Of a DNA stretch of 64,000 nt, positions 41,497 through 51,010 are shown one piece after another. How positions within the stretch are numbered: position 1 is the first letter of the stretch; the number at the start of each line of letters is the position of its first letter. The DNA is taken from assembly GCF_007747215.1 (NCBI RefSeq), contig NZ_CP036273.1:5874322-5938321 (forward strand), read 5' to 3'. The position numbers and the translations under genes are program-made. Below the pieces are notes generated by a model that worked only from the letters and a program-made list of their open reading frames with translations, had not been told where the DNA came from and searched no databases. The stretch comes from Urbifossiella limnaea (GTDB lineage: Bacteria; Planctomycetota; Planctomycetia; Gemmatales; Gemmataceae).

Positions 41497-42690
41497 TCAA
41501 CTACTACTTGCCGCCCGGCGGCCCATTGGTCGGGCGCCGGGCGAATTTTCCCGCGCCGGACCGGGCGGACCCGCCCCCCGTTCGGCGCGGAGCCGCTCGA
41601 AGCACCGCAGCGCCTCCCCGATCACCTCGTCGGTGTTGAAGTACCGGTACTGGGCCAGCCGGCCGCAGAAGTACACCCCGTGCCGCGCCCGTTCCCGCTC
41701 CGCGAGCGCCGCGTACTCCGCGTACAGCGCCCGGTTCTCGGCCCGCGGGATGGGGTAGAACGGGTCGCCGGTCGCGCTCGGCGTCTCGTAGCTCACCACC
41801 GTGTGGGCGTGCCGCTGACCCGTGACATGCTTGATCTCCACCGAGCGGGTGTACGCGAAGTCGTTCGGGTAGTTCACCTGCACGCACGGTTGCGCGAACT
41901 CGACCGGCTTCGCCACGAACTCGAACCGCAGCGACCGGTACGGCAGCCGACCGAGGCGGTGGCCGAAGTACTCGTCGATCGGGCCGGTGAACACCGTCGC
42001 CCGCCGCGGGCGGATCAGGTCGCGCACCTCGTCGTACTTGCAGCCGAGCAGCACGCGGATGCGGCGGTGGTTCAGCATCGAACGGAAGAGCGCCGTGAAC
42101 CCGCGCGTCGGCATCACCTGAAACTTGTGATCGACGTAGCGCGCGTCGCGGGACAGGCGCACCGGGATGCGGCCGCACACCCCGGGGTCGAGCGCCGCGG
42201 CGGACACGCCCCACTGCTTCAGCGTGTAGCCGCGGTAGAAGGCGTCGTACAACTCCGGGCCGACCCGGCTCAGCACCTGCTCCTCGGAGTTGGTCGGCGC
42301 CGGAATGTCGTGCCGCTTCCACGCCAGCAACTCGGCCGCGGCCTCGGGCGTGAGCGACTTGCCGAAGAAGGCTTCGAGCGTGGTGAGGTTGATCGGGAAC
42401 GGCAGCAACTGCCCGCGGACCAGGCTGCGGACCTCGTAGTTGGCCTCGTGCCAGTCGGTGAAGCGCGACAGGTACCGGAGCAGGCTCTCGTCGTTGGTGC
42501 GGAAGTAGTGCGGGCCGTAGTTGTGGACGAGAACGCCGGACGGGTGCGTGGAGTCGTGGCAGTTGCCGGCGACGTGCGAGCGCTGGTCGACGACGAGCAC
42601 CTTCCAGCCGAGGACGGCCGCGGCGCGCTCGGCGACCACACTCCCGGCCGGGCCGGCCCCGCACACCAGCAGGTCCACGTCGTCCAGCAT
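41497..42690 (-). CDS. glf: UDP-galactopyranose mutase
   Basis: 397 residues, normal length. FAD-binding CGAGPAGSVVAER near the start, HVAGNCHD, the HNYGPHYFRTND segment, the KQWGVSAAALDPGVCGRIPVR motif and YFCGRLAQYRYFNTDEVIGEAL near the end. It is a flavoenzyme that interconverts UDP-galactopyranose and UDP-galactofuranose, which feeds cell-surface glycans. No galactofuranosyltransferase gene is adjacent. An inverted repeat lies 48 nt upstream. Confidence 0.95.
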   Translation of the reverse strand: MLDDVDLLVCGAGPAGSVVAERAAAVLGWKVLVVDQRSHVAGNCHDSTHPSGVLVHNYGPHYFRTNDESLLRYLSRFTDWHEANYEVRSLVRGQLLPFPINLTTLEAFFGKSLTPEAAAELLAWKRHDIPAPTNSEEQVLSRVGPELYDAFYRGYTLKQWGVSAAALDPGVCGRIPVRLSRDARYVDHKFQVMPTRGFTALFRSMLNHRRIRVLLGCKYDEVRDLIRPRRATVFTGPIDEYFGHRLGRLPYRSLRFEFVAKPVEFAQPCVQVNYPNDFAYTRSVEIKHVTGQRHAHTVVSYETPSATGDPFYPIPRAENRALYAEYAALAERERARHGVYFCGRLAQYRYFNTDEVIGEALRCFERLRAERGAGPPGPARENSPGARPMGRRAASSS

Positions 42691-42738
42691 CGGCGGGAGG
42701 GTATGCTGGCGGAACGGGCGGCGTCAATGGGGATCCGA

Positions 42739-42818
42739 CGGGCGAACCGGCGGCGTCGGCCGCCGGGTGGGAGGTGCGTGACGCGCCCACCCGGCGGCCG
42801 ACGCCGCCGGTTCGCCCG
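42739..42818. repeat. Perfect 33-bp inverted repeat
   Basis: Arms 42739-42771 and 42786-42818 are exact reverse complements around a 14-nt loop. It lies between divergent glf and the plus-strand gene at 42930. Confidence 0.95.
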
Positions 42819-42929
42819 GCATGCAGCGACGAATGAGTTCGTCGTGAAATCGCCCCACCCGGCCGGCGTCGGTTCCTATGATGGGGCAAGCCCTCATCGC
42901 ATGTCAGCCGGTTCCCCGGTCGGTGCCCC

Positions 42930-43820
42930 ATGCCGTCGCGCCCGATCACCCTCGCCATCGTCCTGTTCTGGCTCGCCACCGTGGGCTGGGTCGGCTACCG
43001 CGACGTGTGGCCGCGGCTCGTCGCCGCCGGGCCGCCGCCCATCGCCATCGACCTCGGCGACGAGGCCAGCCAACTGGTGCCGGTCCGGTGGAACGTCTAC
43101 CGCGGCGACCAGCGCGTCGGCCGCCTCACCACCCGCATGACGTACCTCGACACCGACGACACGTTCCGCCTCACCCACCAGTACTCGAACCTGATTTTCG
43201 ACGTCGACCGCGTCCGCGTGGTGTTCCCCGAGGTGACGCTGAGCACGCGCGTCACCCGGTCCGGGGCGCTCCGCGAGCAGAGCATGAAAGGCCGGATGCA
43301 GGTGCAACTCCGCAGCGGGGCGGAGGTCATCACGGTGGCCGAGGCCCGTGCCGTGGTCGAGGGCGAGGCGCGCGACGGCGTGTTCTACAGCCGGTGCGAC
43401 ATCGACTCGCCGCTGCTCAAGGCTAAGCAGGAACTCGAACCCGTGCCCGTGCCCGACGGCCACGCCCTGAGCCCGCTGCAACCCGTGGGGCGGATCGCCA
43501 ACGTGCGGGCCGGGCAGCGCTGGGTCGTCCACGAGGTGAACCCGCTGCGCGACGCCCTGGGGTCGCTGCTGCAGGGGTTCGTCGGCCAGCACGGGATCGG
43601 CGTACCGGCCGAGAAGCGCGATGCCTACGTCGCCACCGTCGGCGACAAGCCGGAGCCGCTGGCGTGGGGCAAGGACAGGGCCGAGGTGCCGTGCTGGGTG
43701 ATCGACTACCGCAGCGACAGCGCCCGGGTGCGGACCTGGGTGCGCGTCGACGACGGCCGGGTGCTGCGCCAGGAGGCCACCCGCGACGGCGAAATGATTG
43801 CGCTGGAACGGGACGAATAA
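42930..43820 (+). CDS. Membrane-anchored hypothetical protein next to an ABC exporter
   Basis: 296 residues. One N-terminal transmembrane segment (about 6-24), then an extracytoplasmic domain rich in beta strands (YRGDQRVGRLTTRMTYLD, FYSRCDIDSPLLKAKQELEP). I do not recognise a family. It precedes the ABC ATPase by 27 nt, so it is probably part of the same transport or envelope unit. A TATGAT at about 42874-42879 could be a -10 box. Confidence 0.6.
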   Translation: MPSRPITLAIVLFWLATVGWVGYRDVWPRLVAAGPPPIAIDLGDEASQLVPVRWNVYRGDQRVGRLTTRMTYLDTDDTFRLTHQYSNLIFDVDRVRVVFPEVTLSTRVTRSGALREQSMKGRMQVQLRSGAEVITVAEARAVVEGEARDGVFYSRCDIDSPLLKAKQELEPVPVPDGHALSPLQPVGRIANVRAGQRWVVHEVNPLRDALGSLLQGFVGQHGIGVPAEKRDAYVATVGDKPEPLAWGKDRAEVPCWVIDYRSDSARVRTWVRVDDGRVLRQEATRDGEMIALERDE

Positions 43821-43847
43821 CGTGGGCGCCGGCCCGAAGGAGCCGAC

Positions 43848-44591
43848 ATGATCGAGATCACGACCGTCACCAAGCGGTACGGCCCGAAGGTGGCGGTGAA
43901 AGACCTGTCGCTGAGCGTCCCCGCCGGGGAGCTGTTCGCCTTCCTCGGGCCGAACGGCGCCGGCAAGACGACCACCATCAAGATGCTGTGCGGCCTCCTC
44001 TTCCCCACGACCGGCAGCGTCCGCGTCGGCGGGTTCGACCTGTTGACGGAAGGCGATCAGGCCCGTGCCCTCATCAGCTACGTGCCGGACCAGCCGTTCC
44101 TGTACGACAAGCTGACCGGCCGCGAGTTCCTGCAGTTCACCGCCGACCTCTACGGCATGCCGGCGGCGAAGGCCCGCGACAAGATGGCCGAGGTGGTCGA
44201 ACTGTTCCACCTCGACGACTTCGTGGACGACCTGACCGAGCGCTACTCCCACGGCATGCGGCAGCGGACCGTGTTCGCCGCGGCACTCATTCACGAGCCG
44301 AAGCTGCTCATCGCCGACGAGCCGACGGTGGGGCTCGACCCCAAGAGCGTGCGCGAGCTGAAGACGCTGCTGCGGCGGCTCGCGGCGGGCGGGACGACGG
44401 TGTTCCTGTCGACGCACACGCTGGACATCGCGGAGGAACTGGCCGACCGCATCGGCATCATCGACCACGGGCGCCTGCTCGGCTGCGGCACGCTCGCCGA
44501 CCTGCGGAAGCACGCCGCGGTGGACGGGAATTTGGAAGACCTGTTCCTGGCGATCACCGAGGAGGCGGGGCGCGAGGCGGCTACCCCGTGA
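43848..44591 (+). CDS. ABC transporter ATPase, exporter type
   Basis: 247 residues. Walker A GPNGAGKTT at 34-42, signature YSHGMRQR, Walker B LLIADEPT, and switch His in STHTLDIAEELADRI. It is of the ABC-2/DrrA type that pairs with a separate permease. The permease-like gene at 44676 follows after a hairpin repeat; the anchored protein at 42930 precedes it. Substrate unknown. Confidence 0.95.
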   Translation: MIEITTVTKRYGPKVAVKDLSLSVPAGELFAFLGPNGAGKTTTIKMLCGLLFPTTGSVRVGGFDLLTEGDQARALISYVPDQPFLYDKLTGREFLQFTADLYGMPAAKARDKMAEVVELFHLDDFVDDLTERYSHGMRQRTVFAAALIHEPKLLIADEPTVGLDPKSVRELKTLLRRLAAGGTTVFLSTHTLDIAEELADRIGIIDHGRLLGCGTLADLRKHAAVDGNLEDLFLAITEEAGREAATP

Positions 44592-44592
44592 G

Positions 44593-44655
44593 GGTTCGGG
44601 TTTTGCCGCCTGCGGCGTAGCGGCGCGAGCGGCAAAACCCGAACCGACTGGAATC
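44593..44655. repeat. Inverted repeat with 17-bp perfect arms
   Basis: GGTTCGGGTTTTGCCGC (44593-44609) pairs with 44639-44655. The inner sequence CGCCTGCGGCGTAGCGGCG resembles the palindrome at 24886, so they may be one family. It lies between the ATPase and its presumed permease. Confidence 0.9.
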
Positions 44656-44675
44656 ACAACCCGGGACCACTCCCC

Positions 44676-46376
44676 ATGTCCACCGCCACCCAGCCCGCCG
44701 CCTTCCGCCGCCTGCGCGTCCGGCTCGCACGCAACGGGCTCCGCGTCGCCCTGGAGGCGGGCCGCGTCCGCTTCGCCGGCGTCGTCCTCAGTACGCTCGT
44801 CGTCAGCGGGTTCACCTTCGGGTTCAGCCTGTACCTGTTCGGCCAGCTCGCCGCGAAGGAGATCCCGTTCAAGGGCGCCATCGTCGGCTTCCTCTTCGAC
44901 CTGCTCTTCTTCACCCTCGGCTCGATGCTCATCTTCTCGACCGGGATCATCCTGTACGCCAGCCTGTACACCAGCCCCGAGGCGCGCTACCTCCTCAGCA
45001 CGCCGGCCCGCGCCGATCATGTGTTTGCCACGCGCTTCCAGGGCGCCGTCGCCTTCAGCTCGTGGGCGTTCGTCGCGCTCGGCGTGCCGATCTTCCTCGC
45101 CTACGGCGTCAGCGCCGGGGTGCCGTGGTGGTTCTACGCGTTACTGCCGGTGTTCCTCCTCGGGTACGTACTCCTCCCCGGCTCCGTGTCGGCGCTCGGG
45201 TGTGTGCTCCTGGTCCGCTACCTGCCGCGGAACAAGAAGCAGTTCCTCATCGGCGTCGGGCTTGTGGTGCTGGTGCTGCTCGGCGTGTGGGGCTACCGGT
45301 CGTACCGGGCGGTGCGGTACACGCTCATCACGCAGGGCGGCGAGCTCGACGACCTGATCGGCCAGTTCGAGCTGGTCCGCGGCCGGTTCGCGCCGAGCCA
45401 CTGGATGACGAGCGGCGTGCTGGCCGCGGCCCGCGGCGAAGTGGCCGACGCGCTGGCGCCGCTCGCGCTGGTGTGGAGCAACGGCCTGATGCTGTACCTC
45501 GTGGCCTGCGCCGCGGCGAAGCGCCTGTACCGCCCCGGCTACGACCGCCTCGCCGGCGGCGGCCGCAACAAGAAGGTGTACCGCGACAGCGTGCTGGACC
45601 GCGTGATGGGCCTCCTCGTGTTCTACCTCGACCGGCCGACGCGGGTGCTGGTGGTGAAGGACTTCCGCACCTTCCGCCGCGACCCGACGCAGTGGGCGCT
45701 GCTGATCGTCTTCGGCGCCCTGATGCTGATCGGGGCCGGCAACTTCCGGTCGTACATGACCGCCGACCTGGCGGTGATGGACAAGTACGCCATCAGCCTG
45801 ATGAACCTCGGCGGCACGGCCGTGCTGCTGTGCGCCGGGCTGAGCCGGTTCGTGTTCCCGCTGGTGTCGCTGGAGGGGCGGAAGTTCTGGATCCTCGGCC
45901 TGACGCCGGTGTCGCGGGACACCATTCTGTGGGGCAAGTTCGCGTTCGCGGCGACGGGCTCGGTGCTGATCGCGGAGGCGCTGGTGCTGACGAGCGACGT
46001 GCTGCTCGCCGTGCCGCCGGCGCTGCTCGGCCTGCACGCGGCGGCGCTGGCGGTGATCGCGCTGGGGCTGAGCGGGCTGAACGTCGGGCTCGGGGCGGTG
46101 CTGCCGAACTTCCGCGAGACGGACCCGTCGAAGGTGGTGGTAGGCTTCGGCGGCACGGTGAACATGGTGGCAGGGCTGGGGTTCCTGCTGGCGGTGATCG
46201 GGCTGATGGTGGTGCCGTTCCACGGGGCGCAGTTCGCGCGCACGGTGCGCGGCGCGGACGCGGCCGTGAGCCCGTGGGTGTACGCGGGGGTGCCGGCGGC
46301 GCTGGCGCTCGGCGCGGCCGCGGTGGTGCTGCCGCTCCGCGCCGGCGCGCGGGCGCTGCGTGGGGTGGAGTTCTGA
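44676..46376 (+). CDS. ABC-2-type permease-like membrane protein
   Basis: 566 residues with about 12 predicted hydrophobic segments (for example 35-60, 65-90, 100-120, 137-190, 340-365, 390-410, 425-470, 505-530, 540-560). No soluble domain was recognised. Fold and position behind the ATPase fit the permease of an ABC exporter, although it is longer than most ABC-2 permeases and may be a fused or duplicated form. Function inferred only from context. Confidence 0.75.
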   Translation: MSTATQPAAFRRLRVRLARNGLRVALEAGRVRFAGVVLSTLVVSGFTFGFSLYLFGQLAAKEIPFKGAIVGFLFDLLFFTLGSMLIFSTGIILYASLYTSPEARYLLSTPARADHVFATRFQGAVAFSSWAFVALGVPIFLAYGVSAGVPWWFYALLPVFLLGYVLLPGSVSALGCVLLVRYLPRNKKQFLIGVGLVVLVLLGVWGYRSYRAVRYTLITQGGELDDLIGQFELVRGRFAPSHWMTSGVLAAARGEVADALAPLALVWSNGLMLYLVACAAAKRLYRPGYDRLAGGGRNKKVYRDSVLDRVMGLLVFYLDRPTRVLVVKDFRTFRRDPTQWALLIVFGALMLIGAGNFRSYMTADLAVMDKYAISLMNLGGTAVLLCAGLSRFVFPLVSLEGRKFWILGLTPVSRDTILWGKFAFAATGSVLIAEALVLTSDVLLAVPPALLGLHAAALAVIALGLSGLNVGLGAVLPNFRETDPSKVVVGFGGTVNMVAGLGFLLAVIGLMVVPFHGAQFARTVRGADAAVSPWVYAGVPAALALGAAAVVLPLRAGARALRGVEF

Positions 46377-46506
46377 GCCGCGAACCGCTCTTGCCCCGGC
46401 GTCCGACAACCGGTAGCCTCCCGCCCGACCTCTCTCGTTCGCTGGGACGCAGGGACGCTCCCGACACGACCGCCCCGGTCCCTCCCACTTCCACGGAGGG
46501 CACCAC

Positions 46507-47463
46507 ATGCCCGTCTTCGCCGCGGCCCGCCGGGCCGCCCCGTTCGGCCTGCTCGCCGTCGTCGCCCCGCTGTTCGCCACGCCCGTCGCCGTCCAGTCGC
46601 CGACCGCCGGGAAGGCCGGTACGCCGCCCGAGGCCGAGGTCCGCTGCGCGGACGACAGCGTCCTGCGCGTCAAGCTCCTCGACGAGTCGCTGGAGGTGGT
46701 CACGAAGTACGGCACCGTACGCGTCCCGGTCGCCGACGTGCGCCGCATCGACTTCGCCACGCGTACCTCGCCCGAGGTCGAGTCCCGGGTCGCCGGCCTG
46801 ATCGCCGAGCTGAGCCACGCCGACTACGGCACCCGCGAGCGCGCCTCGGCGCAACTGCGCGAGTACCGCGAGAAGGCGTACCACCCGCTGCTGAAGGCGT
46901 CGAAGGCGGCCGACCCCGAGGCCAGCCGCCGCGCCGACGAGGCGGTGCGGTTCATCCAGCACAAGCTGCCCGGCGGCGTGCCCGAGCCGCGCGAGTTCGA
47001 CGTGGTCGTGACCGACGACTGTAAGCTGACCGGGCTCCTGAGCGCGTCGGCGCTGAAGGTGCGGACCGGCCCGTTCGGCGAACAGTCGCTGCGGCTGGCG
47101 GACGTGCGCGGGTTGAAGGTGGGGGCCGGCGCCGCGACCGAGGACGTGGCCGGCGCCCCGGCCGCGCCGGCGAACATGATGGCGTTCCAGCACCAGTTCG
47201 GGAAGGAACTGGTGGGCACGATCACCGGCACGACGCCCGCCGCGGGCGGGACGGGCGTGTGGGGCACGGACGTGTACACGCTGGACTCCAGCATCGCCGC
47301 CGCGGCAGTGCACGCGGGCGTGGTGCAGCCGGGGCAGACGGCGGTGGTGAAGGTGCGGGTGGTGGCGTCGCCGCCGCAGTTCGTGTCGAGCACGCGGCAC
47401 GGCGTCAGCTCGACGGGCTACGGGAACTACCCCGCCGGCGGGTACGAGTTCGTGCGGCGCTGA
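46507..47463 (+). CDS. Secreted protein with C-terminal LCCL domain
   Basis: 318 residues. Signal peptide-like start, a short barrel-like stretch ending VADVRRIDF, a helical region (about 85-160) with a duplicated ADVR theme (LADVRGLKV), and a C-terminal LCCL domain (about 235-318): WGTDVYTLDSSIAAAAVHAG, then VVQPGQTAVVKVRV and GVSSTGYGNY. The usual LCCL cysteines are absent. LCCL domains are best known from eukaryotic secreted proteins; in bacteria they occur in planctomycetes and others, without known role. It is just upstream of nuoJ but has its own leader. Confidence 0.75.
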   Translation: MPVFAAARRAAPFGLLAVVAPLFATPVAVQSPTAGKAGTPPEAEVRCADDSVLRVKLLDESLEVVTKYGTVRVPVADVRRIDFATRTSPEVESRVAGLIAELSHADYGTRERASAQLREYREKAYHPLLKASKAADPEASRRADEAVRFIQHKLPGGVPEPREFDVVVTDDCKLTGLLSASALKVRTGPFGEQSLRLADVRGLKVGAGAATEDVAGAPAAPANMMAFQHQFGKELVGTITGTTPAAGGTGVWGTDVYTLDSSIAAAAVHAGVVQPGQTAVVKVRVVASPPQFVSSTRHGVSSTGYGNYPAGGYEFVRR

Positions 47464-47587
47464 GCGGGCTTGGGGCGTGGGTTCGTGGCCGGCGGTGGGT
47501 CGTGGGAAATTGGCCGCCCGCCAGAGTTGTCGCGGGGCGGCCGGCTGCTTATCCCATCCCCACACCCTCCCCGGCGGACCCCGCCTG

Positions 47588-48172
47588 ATGTCGCTCGCCG
47601 TCGCCCTGTTCGCCGTCGTCGCACTGGCGACCGCAGTCTCCGCCCTCGGCGTCGTGCTGTCCACGAACATCGTCCGCGCCGCCGTGTGGCTGCTGTTCAC
47701 CCTCATCGGCGTCGCCGTCACGTACCTGCTGCTCGGGGCCGAGTTCGTCGGAGCCGCGCAGCTCATCGTCTACGTCGGCGGCACGCTCGTGCTGGTCGTG
47801 TTCGGCGTGATGCTGACCGCGCAGGGGCCGCTGAAGGCGCTCGCGGCGAAGCCCGCCGAGTGGGCCGTGGGCGGAACCCTCGCCGCGGCGCTGTTCGGCT
47901 TGCTGGCGGTGCTGGCGCTCGGCCCGCACGCCCCGCCCGCGACGCAATCCGGCACCGAGCCGCTGCCCGGCGTCGGGCCGCTGGGGCTGGCGTTCCTGGG
48001 CTTCACCGACGTGCAGCCGGAGGCACGAATCACCGGCGTGCCGGAGAAGACCGGGACGCTGCGGACGCCGGTGGCGTACTTGCTGCCGTTCGAGGTGGTG
48101 TCGGTTCACCTGCTGGTGGTGCTGATCGGCGCAGCGTACCTCGCCCGCGCCAAGCGGAGGGCGAAGGCGTGA
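47588..48172 (+). CDS. nuoJ: NADH-quinone oxidoreductase subunit J
   Basis: 194 residues with about five membrane segments. NuoJ-type motif VGAAQLIVYVGGTLVLVVFGVML and the conserved Tyr/Gly of TM3. It is part of the membrane arm of respiratory complex I. It overlaps nuoK by 4 nt (GTGA). The frame extends upstream, but the ATG at 47588 opens directly into TM1. Confidence 0.93.
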   Translation: MSLAVALFAVVALATAVSALGVVLSTNIVRAAVWLLFTLIGVAVTYLLLGAEFVGAAQLIVYVGGTLVLVVFGVMLTAQGPLKALAAKPAEWAVGGTLAAALFGLLAVLALGPHAPPATQSGTEPLPGVGPLGLAFLGFTDVQPEARITGVPEKTGTLRTPVAYLLPFEVVSVHLLVVLIGAAYLARAKRRAKA

Positions 48173-48483
48173 TCGAACTCGGACTACCACCCTTCCTGCT
48201 GCTCTCCGCCTTCCTATTCGCCTGCGGGGTGGCGTGCCTCGCGGTGAAGCGGAACGCCATCGGCGTCCTCATGGGCGTCGAACTCATCCTCAACGCCGCG
48301 AACCTGAACTTCGTCGCCTTCGCGCGCTACAACCCCGCCTTCCGCGTCGAAGGCCAGGTGTTCGCGCTGCTGGTGATCGTCCTCGCCGCGGCCGAGGCGG
48401 CGGTGGCGCTGGCGATCATCCTCAACTTCTACAACAACCACGCCACCGTGGACGTGGACAAGGCCGACGACCTGCGCGGCTGA
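48169..48483 (+). CDS. nuoK: NADH-quinone oxidoreductase subunit K
   Basis: 104 residues, three membrane segments. The NuoK motif GVLMGVELILNAANLNFVAF carries the conserved glutamate, and the second conserved Glu is in AAAEAAVALAIIL. The start is GTG at 48169, overlapping the nuoJ stop. It is a proton-translocating subunit of complex I. nuoL follows after 7 nt. Confidence 0.96.
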   Translation: MIELGLPPFLLLSAFLFACGVACLAVKRNAIGVLMGVELILNAANLNFVAFARYNPAFRVEGQVFALLVIVLAAAEAAVALAIILNFYNNHATVDVDKADDLRG

Positions 48484-48490
48484 GGGACCG

Positions 48491-51010
48491 ATGCCGGAGT
48501 GGTTCGACACGTCGCCGGGCCGGCTGTACGTGGTGGCGACGCTGCTGCCGCTGCTCGGCTGCGCCCTGCTGCTGCTGGGCGGCCTGGCCCGTGCCCTGTG
48601 CCGGCCGCACCGCGAGCGCGGCGGCGCAGCCGGCTCCCTCTACTGGCTCCTCGGCGGCGACCGCCCGCTCACCACCGGCGCCTACCTCGCAACCGCGCTG
48701 ATGGGCTGCGCCACCGTCCTCGCGGTCGTGGGCTTGGTCACGTTCCTCGGCGACGTGAAGAAGGAACTCAAGCCCGCCGAGATGGCCGCGCGCTGGTCCG
48801 GCCGCGTGGACTGGATTCGCGTCGGCAACACCGACCCCGGCACGCCCGCCGAGTGGGACAGGTCCGACAGCGCCCGGCTGGTGCGCGACGGCAGCGACGC
48901 CGCGCCGCCGGTGCCGCAGGCCGGGCGGGCGCTCGAACTCGGCTACCGCATCGACCACCTGACCGCGCTCATGGTGGCGATGGTGGCCGTGATCGGCACG
49001 CTCATCTTCGTCTTCTCCCTCGGCTACATGCGCGACGAGACGAAACCCACGGTCGAGGACCACGAGGTCGATCACCAGACGCCGGGGAGCCACCACTACG
49101 CCCGCCGCGGGCGGTACGGGCGGTTCTTCGCGTACCTGTCGCTGTTCGCCTTCTCGATGCTCAACCTGCTGATCGCCGACAACCTGTTCCAGGTGTTCGT
49201 GAGCTGGGAGCTGGTCGGCGTCTGCTCGTTCTTCCTCATCGGCTTCTACTACGAGCGGCCGAGCGCCAGCCGGGCCGCGGCGAAGGCGTTCATCGTCAAC
49301 CGCGTCGGCGACGCCGGCTTCCTCGTCGGCATCTTCGTGGCGTGGACGAGCCTCGGCACGCTGAACATCGAGGAGCTGACGCGCCGCGTCCGCTCCCCGG
49401 ATCGCGACTCGCACGGCAGCCTGCCGCTCGCCCGCCAACTCGTCCGTGCCAACCCGGACGGCGTGGACAAGGCGACCGGCCACCCGCAGTACGCGGTCGT
49501 GCCGCCGGGCGAAGGTGGCTCGCACCTGGCCCTGTTCCCGCTGCTGTGGGAGGACCCCACCCACTTCCACGGCCTCGGCTTCAAGACCCCCGGCGGCTCG
49601 AGGAGGCACGAGAAGGGCGACCCGGAGTTCGTCACGCCGCCTGAGCAGCGGCTATTCGACTTCGGGGCGATGCCGTACTGGCTGTTCGTGGTGATGGGCG
49701 CCGGCATCTTCCTCGGCTGCGTCGGCAAGAGCGCCCAGGTGCCGCTGCACACCTGGCTGCCCGACGCGATGGAAGGCCCGACGCCGGTGTCGGCGCTGAT
49801 TCACGCCGCGACGATGGTCGCGGCGGGCGTGTACCTCGTCGGCCGGTGCTACGTGCTGTTCGCGCCGGAGGTGCTGCTCGGCGTCGCGTACACCGGCGCC
49901 GTCACGCTGTTCGTCGCGGCCACGATCGCGCTGGTGCAGACGGACATCAAGCGGGTGCTGGCGTACTCGACGTGCAGCCAGCTCGGCTACATGATGCTGG
50001 CGCTCGGCGTCGGCGGCTGGGCCGCGGGGCTTCTCCACCTGCTGACACACGCCTTCTTCAAGGCGCTGCTGTTCCTCGGCAGCGGCAGCGTGATCCACGG
50101 CTGCCACCACGAGCAAGACCTGCGGAAGATGGGCGGGCTGCTCACGAAGATGCGTATCACCGGCTTCACGATGCTGGTCGGCGTGCTGGCGATCGCGGGA
50201 GCGCCGCTGTTCAGCGGGTGGTACAGCAAGGACCAAATCCTGTCGTCGGCGCTGGGGTACGGGCTGGAACACCGGCAGCACATGGCCCTGTTCGTGCTGC
50301 CGCTCGTCACCGCGGCGATGACCGGCTTCTACATGTTCCGCTTGTGGTTCCTGGCGTTCACGGGGGCGCCGCGGGATCAGCACGTTCACGACCACGCGCA
50401 CGAGTCGCCGCCCGTGATGACGGTGCCGCTGGTGGTGCTGGCGGTGTTCAGCGTCGGCGTGGCGTGGGGCTGGCCGATCTGGGACGCGGACGCGAGTGCC
50501 CTCGGCCGCCTGCTCGAAGCGGGCCGGCCGGCGGCGTGGCTGACGATGTTCGGCGTCGAGGCCCAGGCGGCGCACGAGAACCACCTGACGGCCGGGGCGC
50601 TGGCGCTGCTGGCGGCGGTGCTGGGGGCCGGGCTCGCCGCGGCAATGTACTGGCGGCCGAAGCTGAGCCCCGCAGCGGTCCGCGCCCGCGCCGGCGGCGT
50701 GTACCCGTTCTTGCTGAACAAGTGGTACTTCGACGAGGCTTATGACGCGGCACTGGTGAAGCCGGCGGTGGGGCTAGCGTTTGCGTCCGCGGCCGCGGAC
50801 AAGCGGCCGACCGACGGCGAGACCGACGCCGTGCCGCCGCGCCGCTACGACGTGTTCACGCTCGACGGCCTGATCACGACGGCGGGCCAGCTGGTCGGCG
50901 CCGCGGGATCGAGCCTGCGGCGCGTGCAGACGGGCCGGCTCCGCGGGTACGTGCTGGTGCTGGCCTTGACCGTCGTCGGGTTGTTGGGGATGCTTCTGAG
51001 CCTGACTTAG
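48491..51010 (+). CDS. nuoL: NADH-quinone oxidoreductase subunit L
   Basis: 839 residues, well above the usual 610-680. The antiporter-like core is present: E240 in SWELVGVCSF, K265, the VPLHTWLPDAMEGPTPVSALIHAATMV block (419-445), and the C-terminal lateral helix region. The extra length is mainly hydrophilic insertions, notably about 295-392 before PLHTWLPDAM and a stretch around 88-150. The stop codon TAG lies within the left arm of a 37-bp inverted repeat. Position in the nuoJKLM run confirms the call. Confidence 0.96.
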   Translation: MPEWFDTSPGRLYVVATLLPLLGCALLLLGGLARALCRPHRERGGAAGSLYWLLGGDRPLTTGAYLATALMGCATVLAVVGLVTFLGDVKKELKPAEMAARWSGRVDWIRVGNTDPGTPAEWDRSDSARLVRDGSDAAPPVPQAGRALELGYRIDHLTALMVAMVAVIGTLIFVFSLGYMRDETKPTVEDHEVDHQTPGSHHYARRGRYGRFFAYLSLFAFSMLNLLIADNLFQVFVSWELVGVCSFFLIGFYYERPSASRAAAKAFIVNRVGDAGFLVGIFVAWTSLGTLNIEELTRRVRSPDRDSHGSLPLARQLVRANPDGVDKATGHPQYAVVPPGEGGSHLALFPLLWEDPTHFHGLGFKTPGGSRRHEKGDPEFVTPPEQRLFDFGAMPYWLFVVMGAGIFLGCVGKSAQVPLHTWLPDAMEGPTPVSALIHAATMVAAGVYLVGRCYVLFAPEVLLGVAYTGAVTLFVAATIALVQTDIKRVLAYSTCSQLGYMMLALGVGGWAAGLLHLLTHAFFKALLFLGSGSVIHGCHHEQDLRKMGGLLTKMRITGFTMLVGVLAIAGAPLFSGWYSKDQILSSALGYGLEHRQHMALFVLPLVTAAMTGFYMFRLWFLAFTGAPRDQHVHDHAHESPPVMTVPLVVLAVFSVGVAWGWPIWDADASALGRLLEAGRPAAWLTMFGVEAQAAHENHLTAGALALLAAVLGAGLAAAMYWRPKLSPAAVRARAGGVYPFLLNKWYFDEAYDAALVKPAVGLAFASAAADKRPTDGETDAVPPRRYDVFTLDGLITTAGQLVGAAGSSLRRVQTGRLRGYVLVLALTVVGLLGMLLSLT

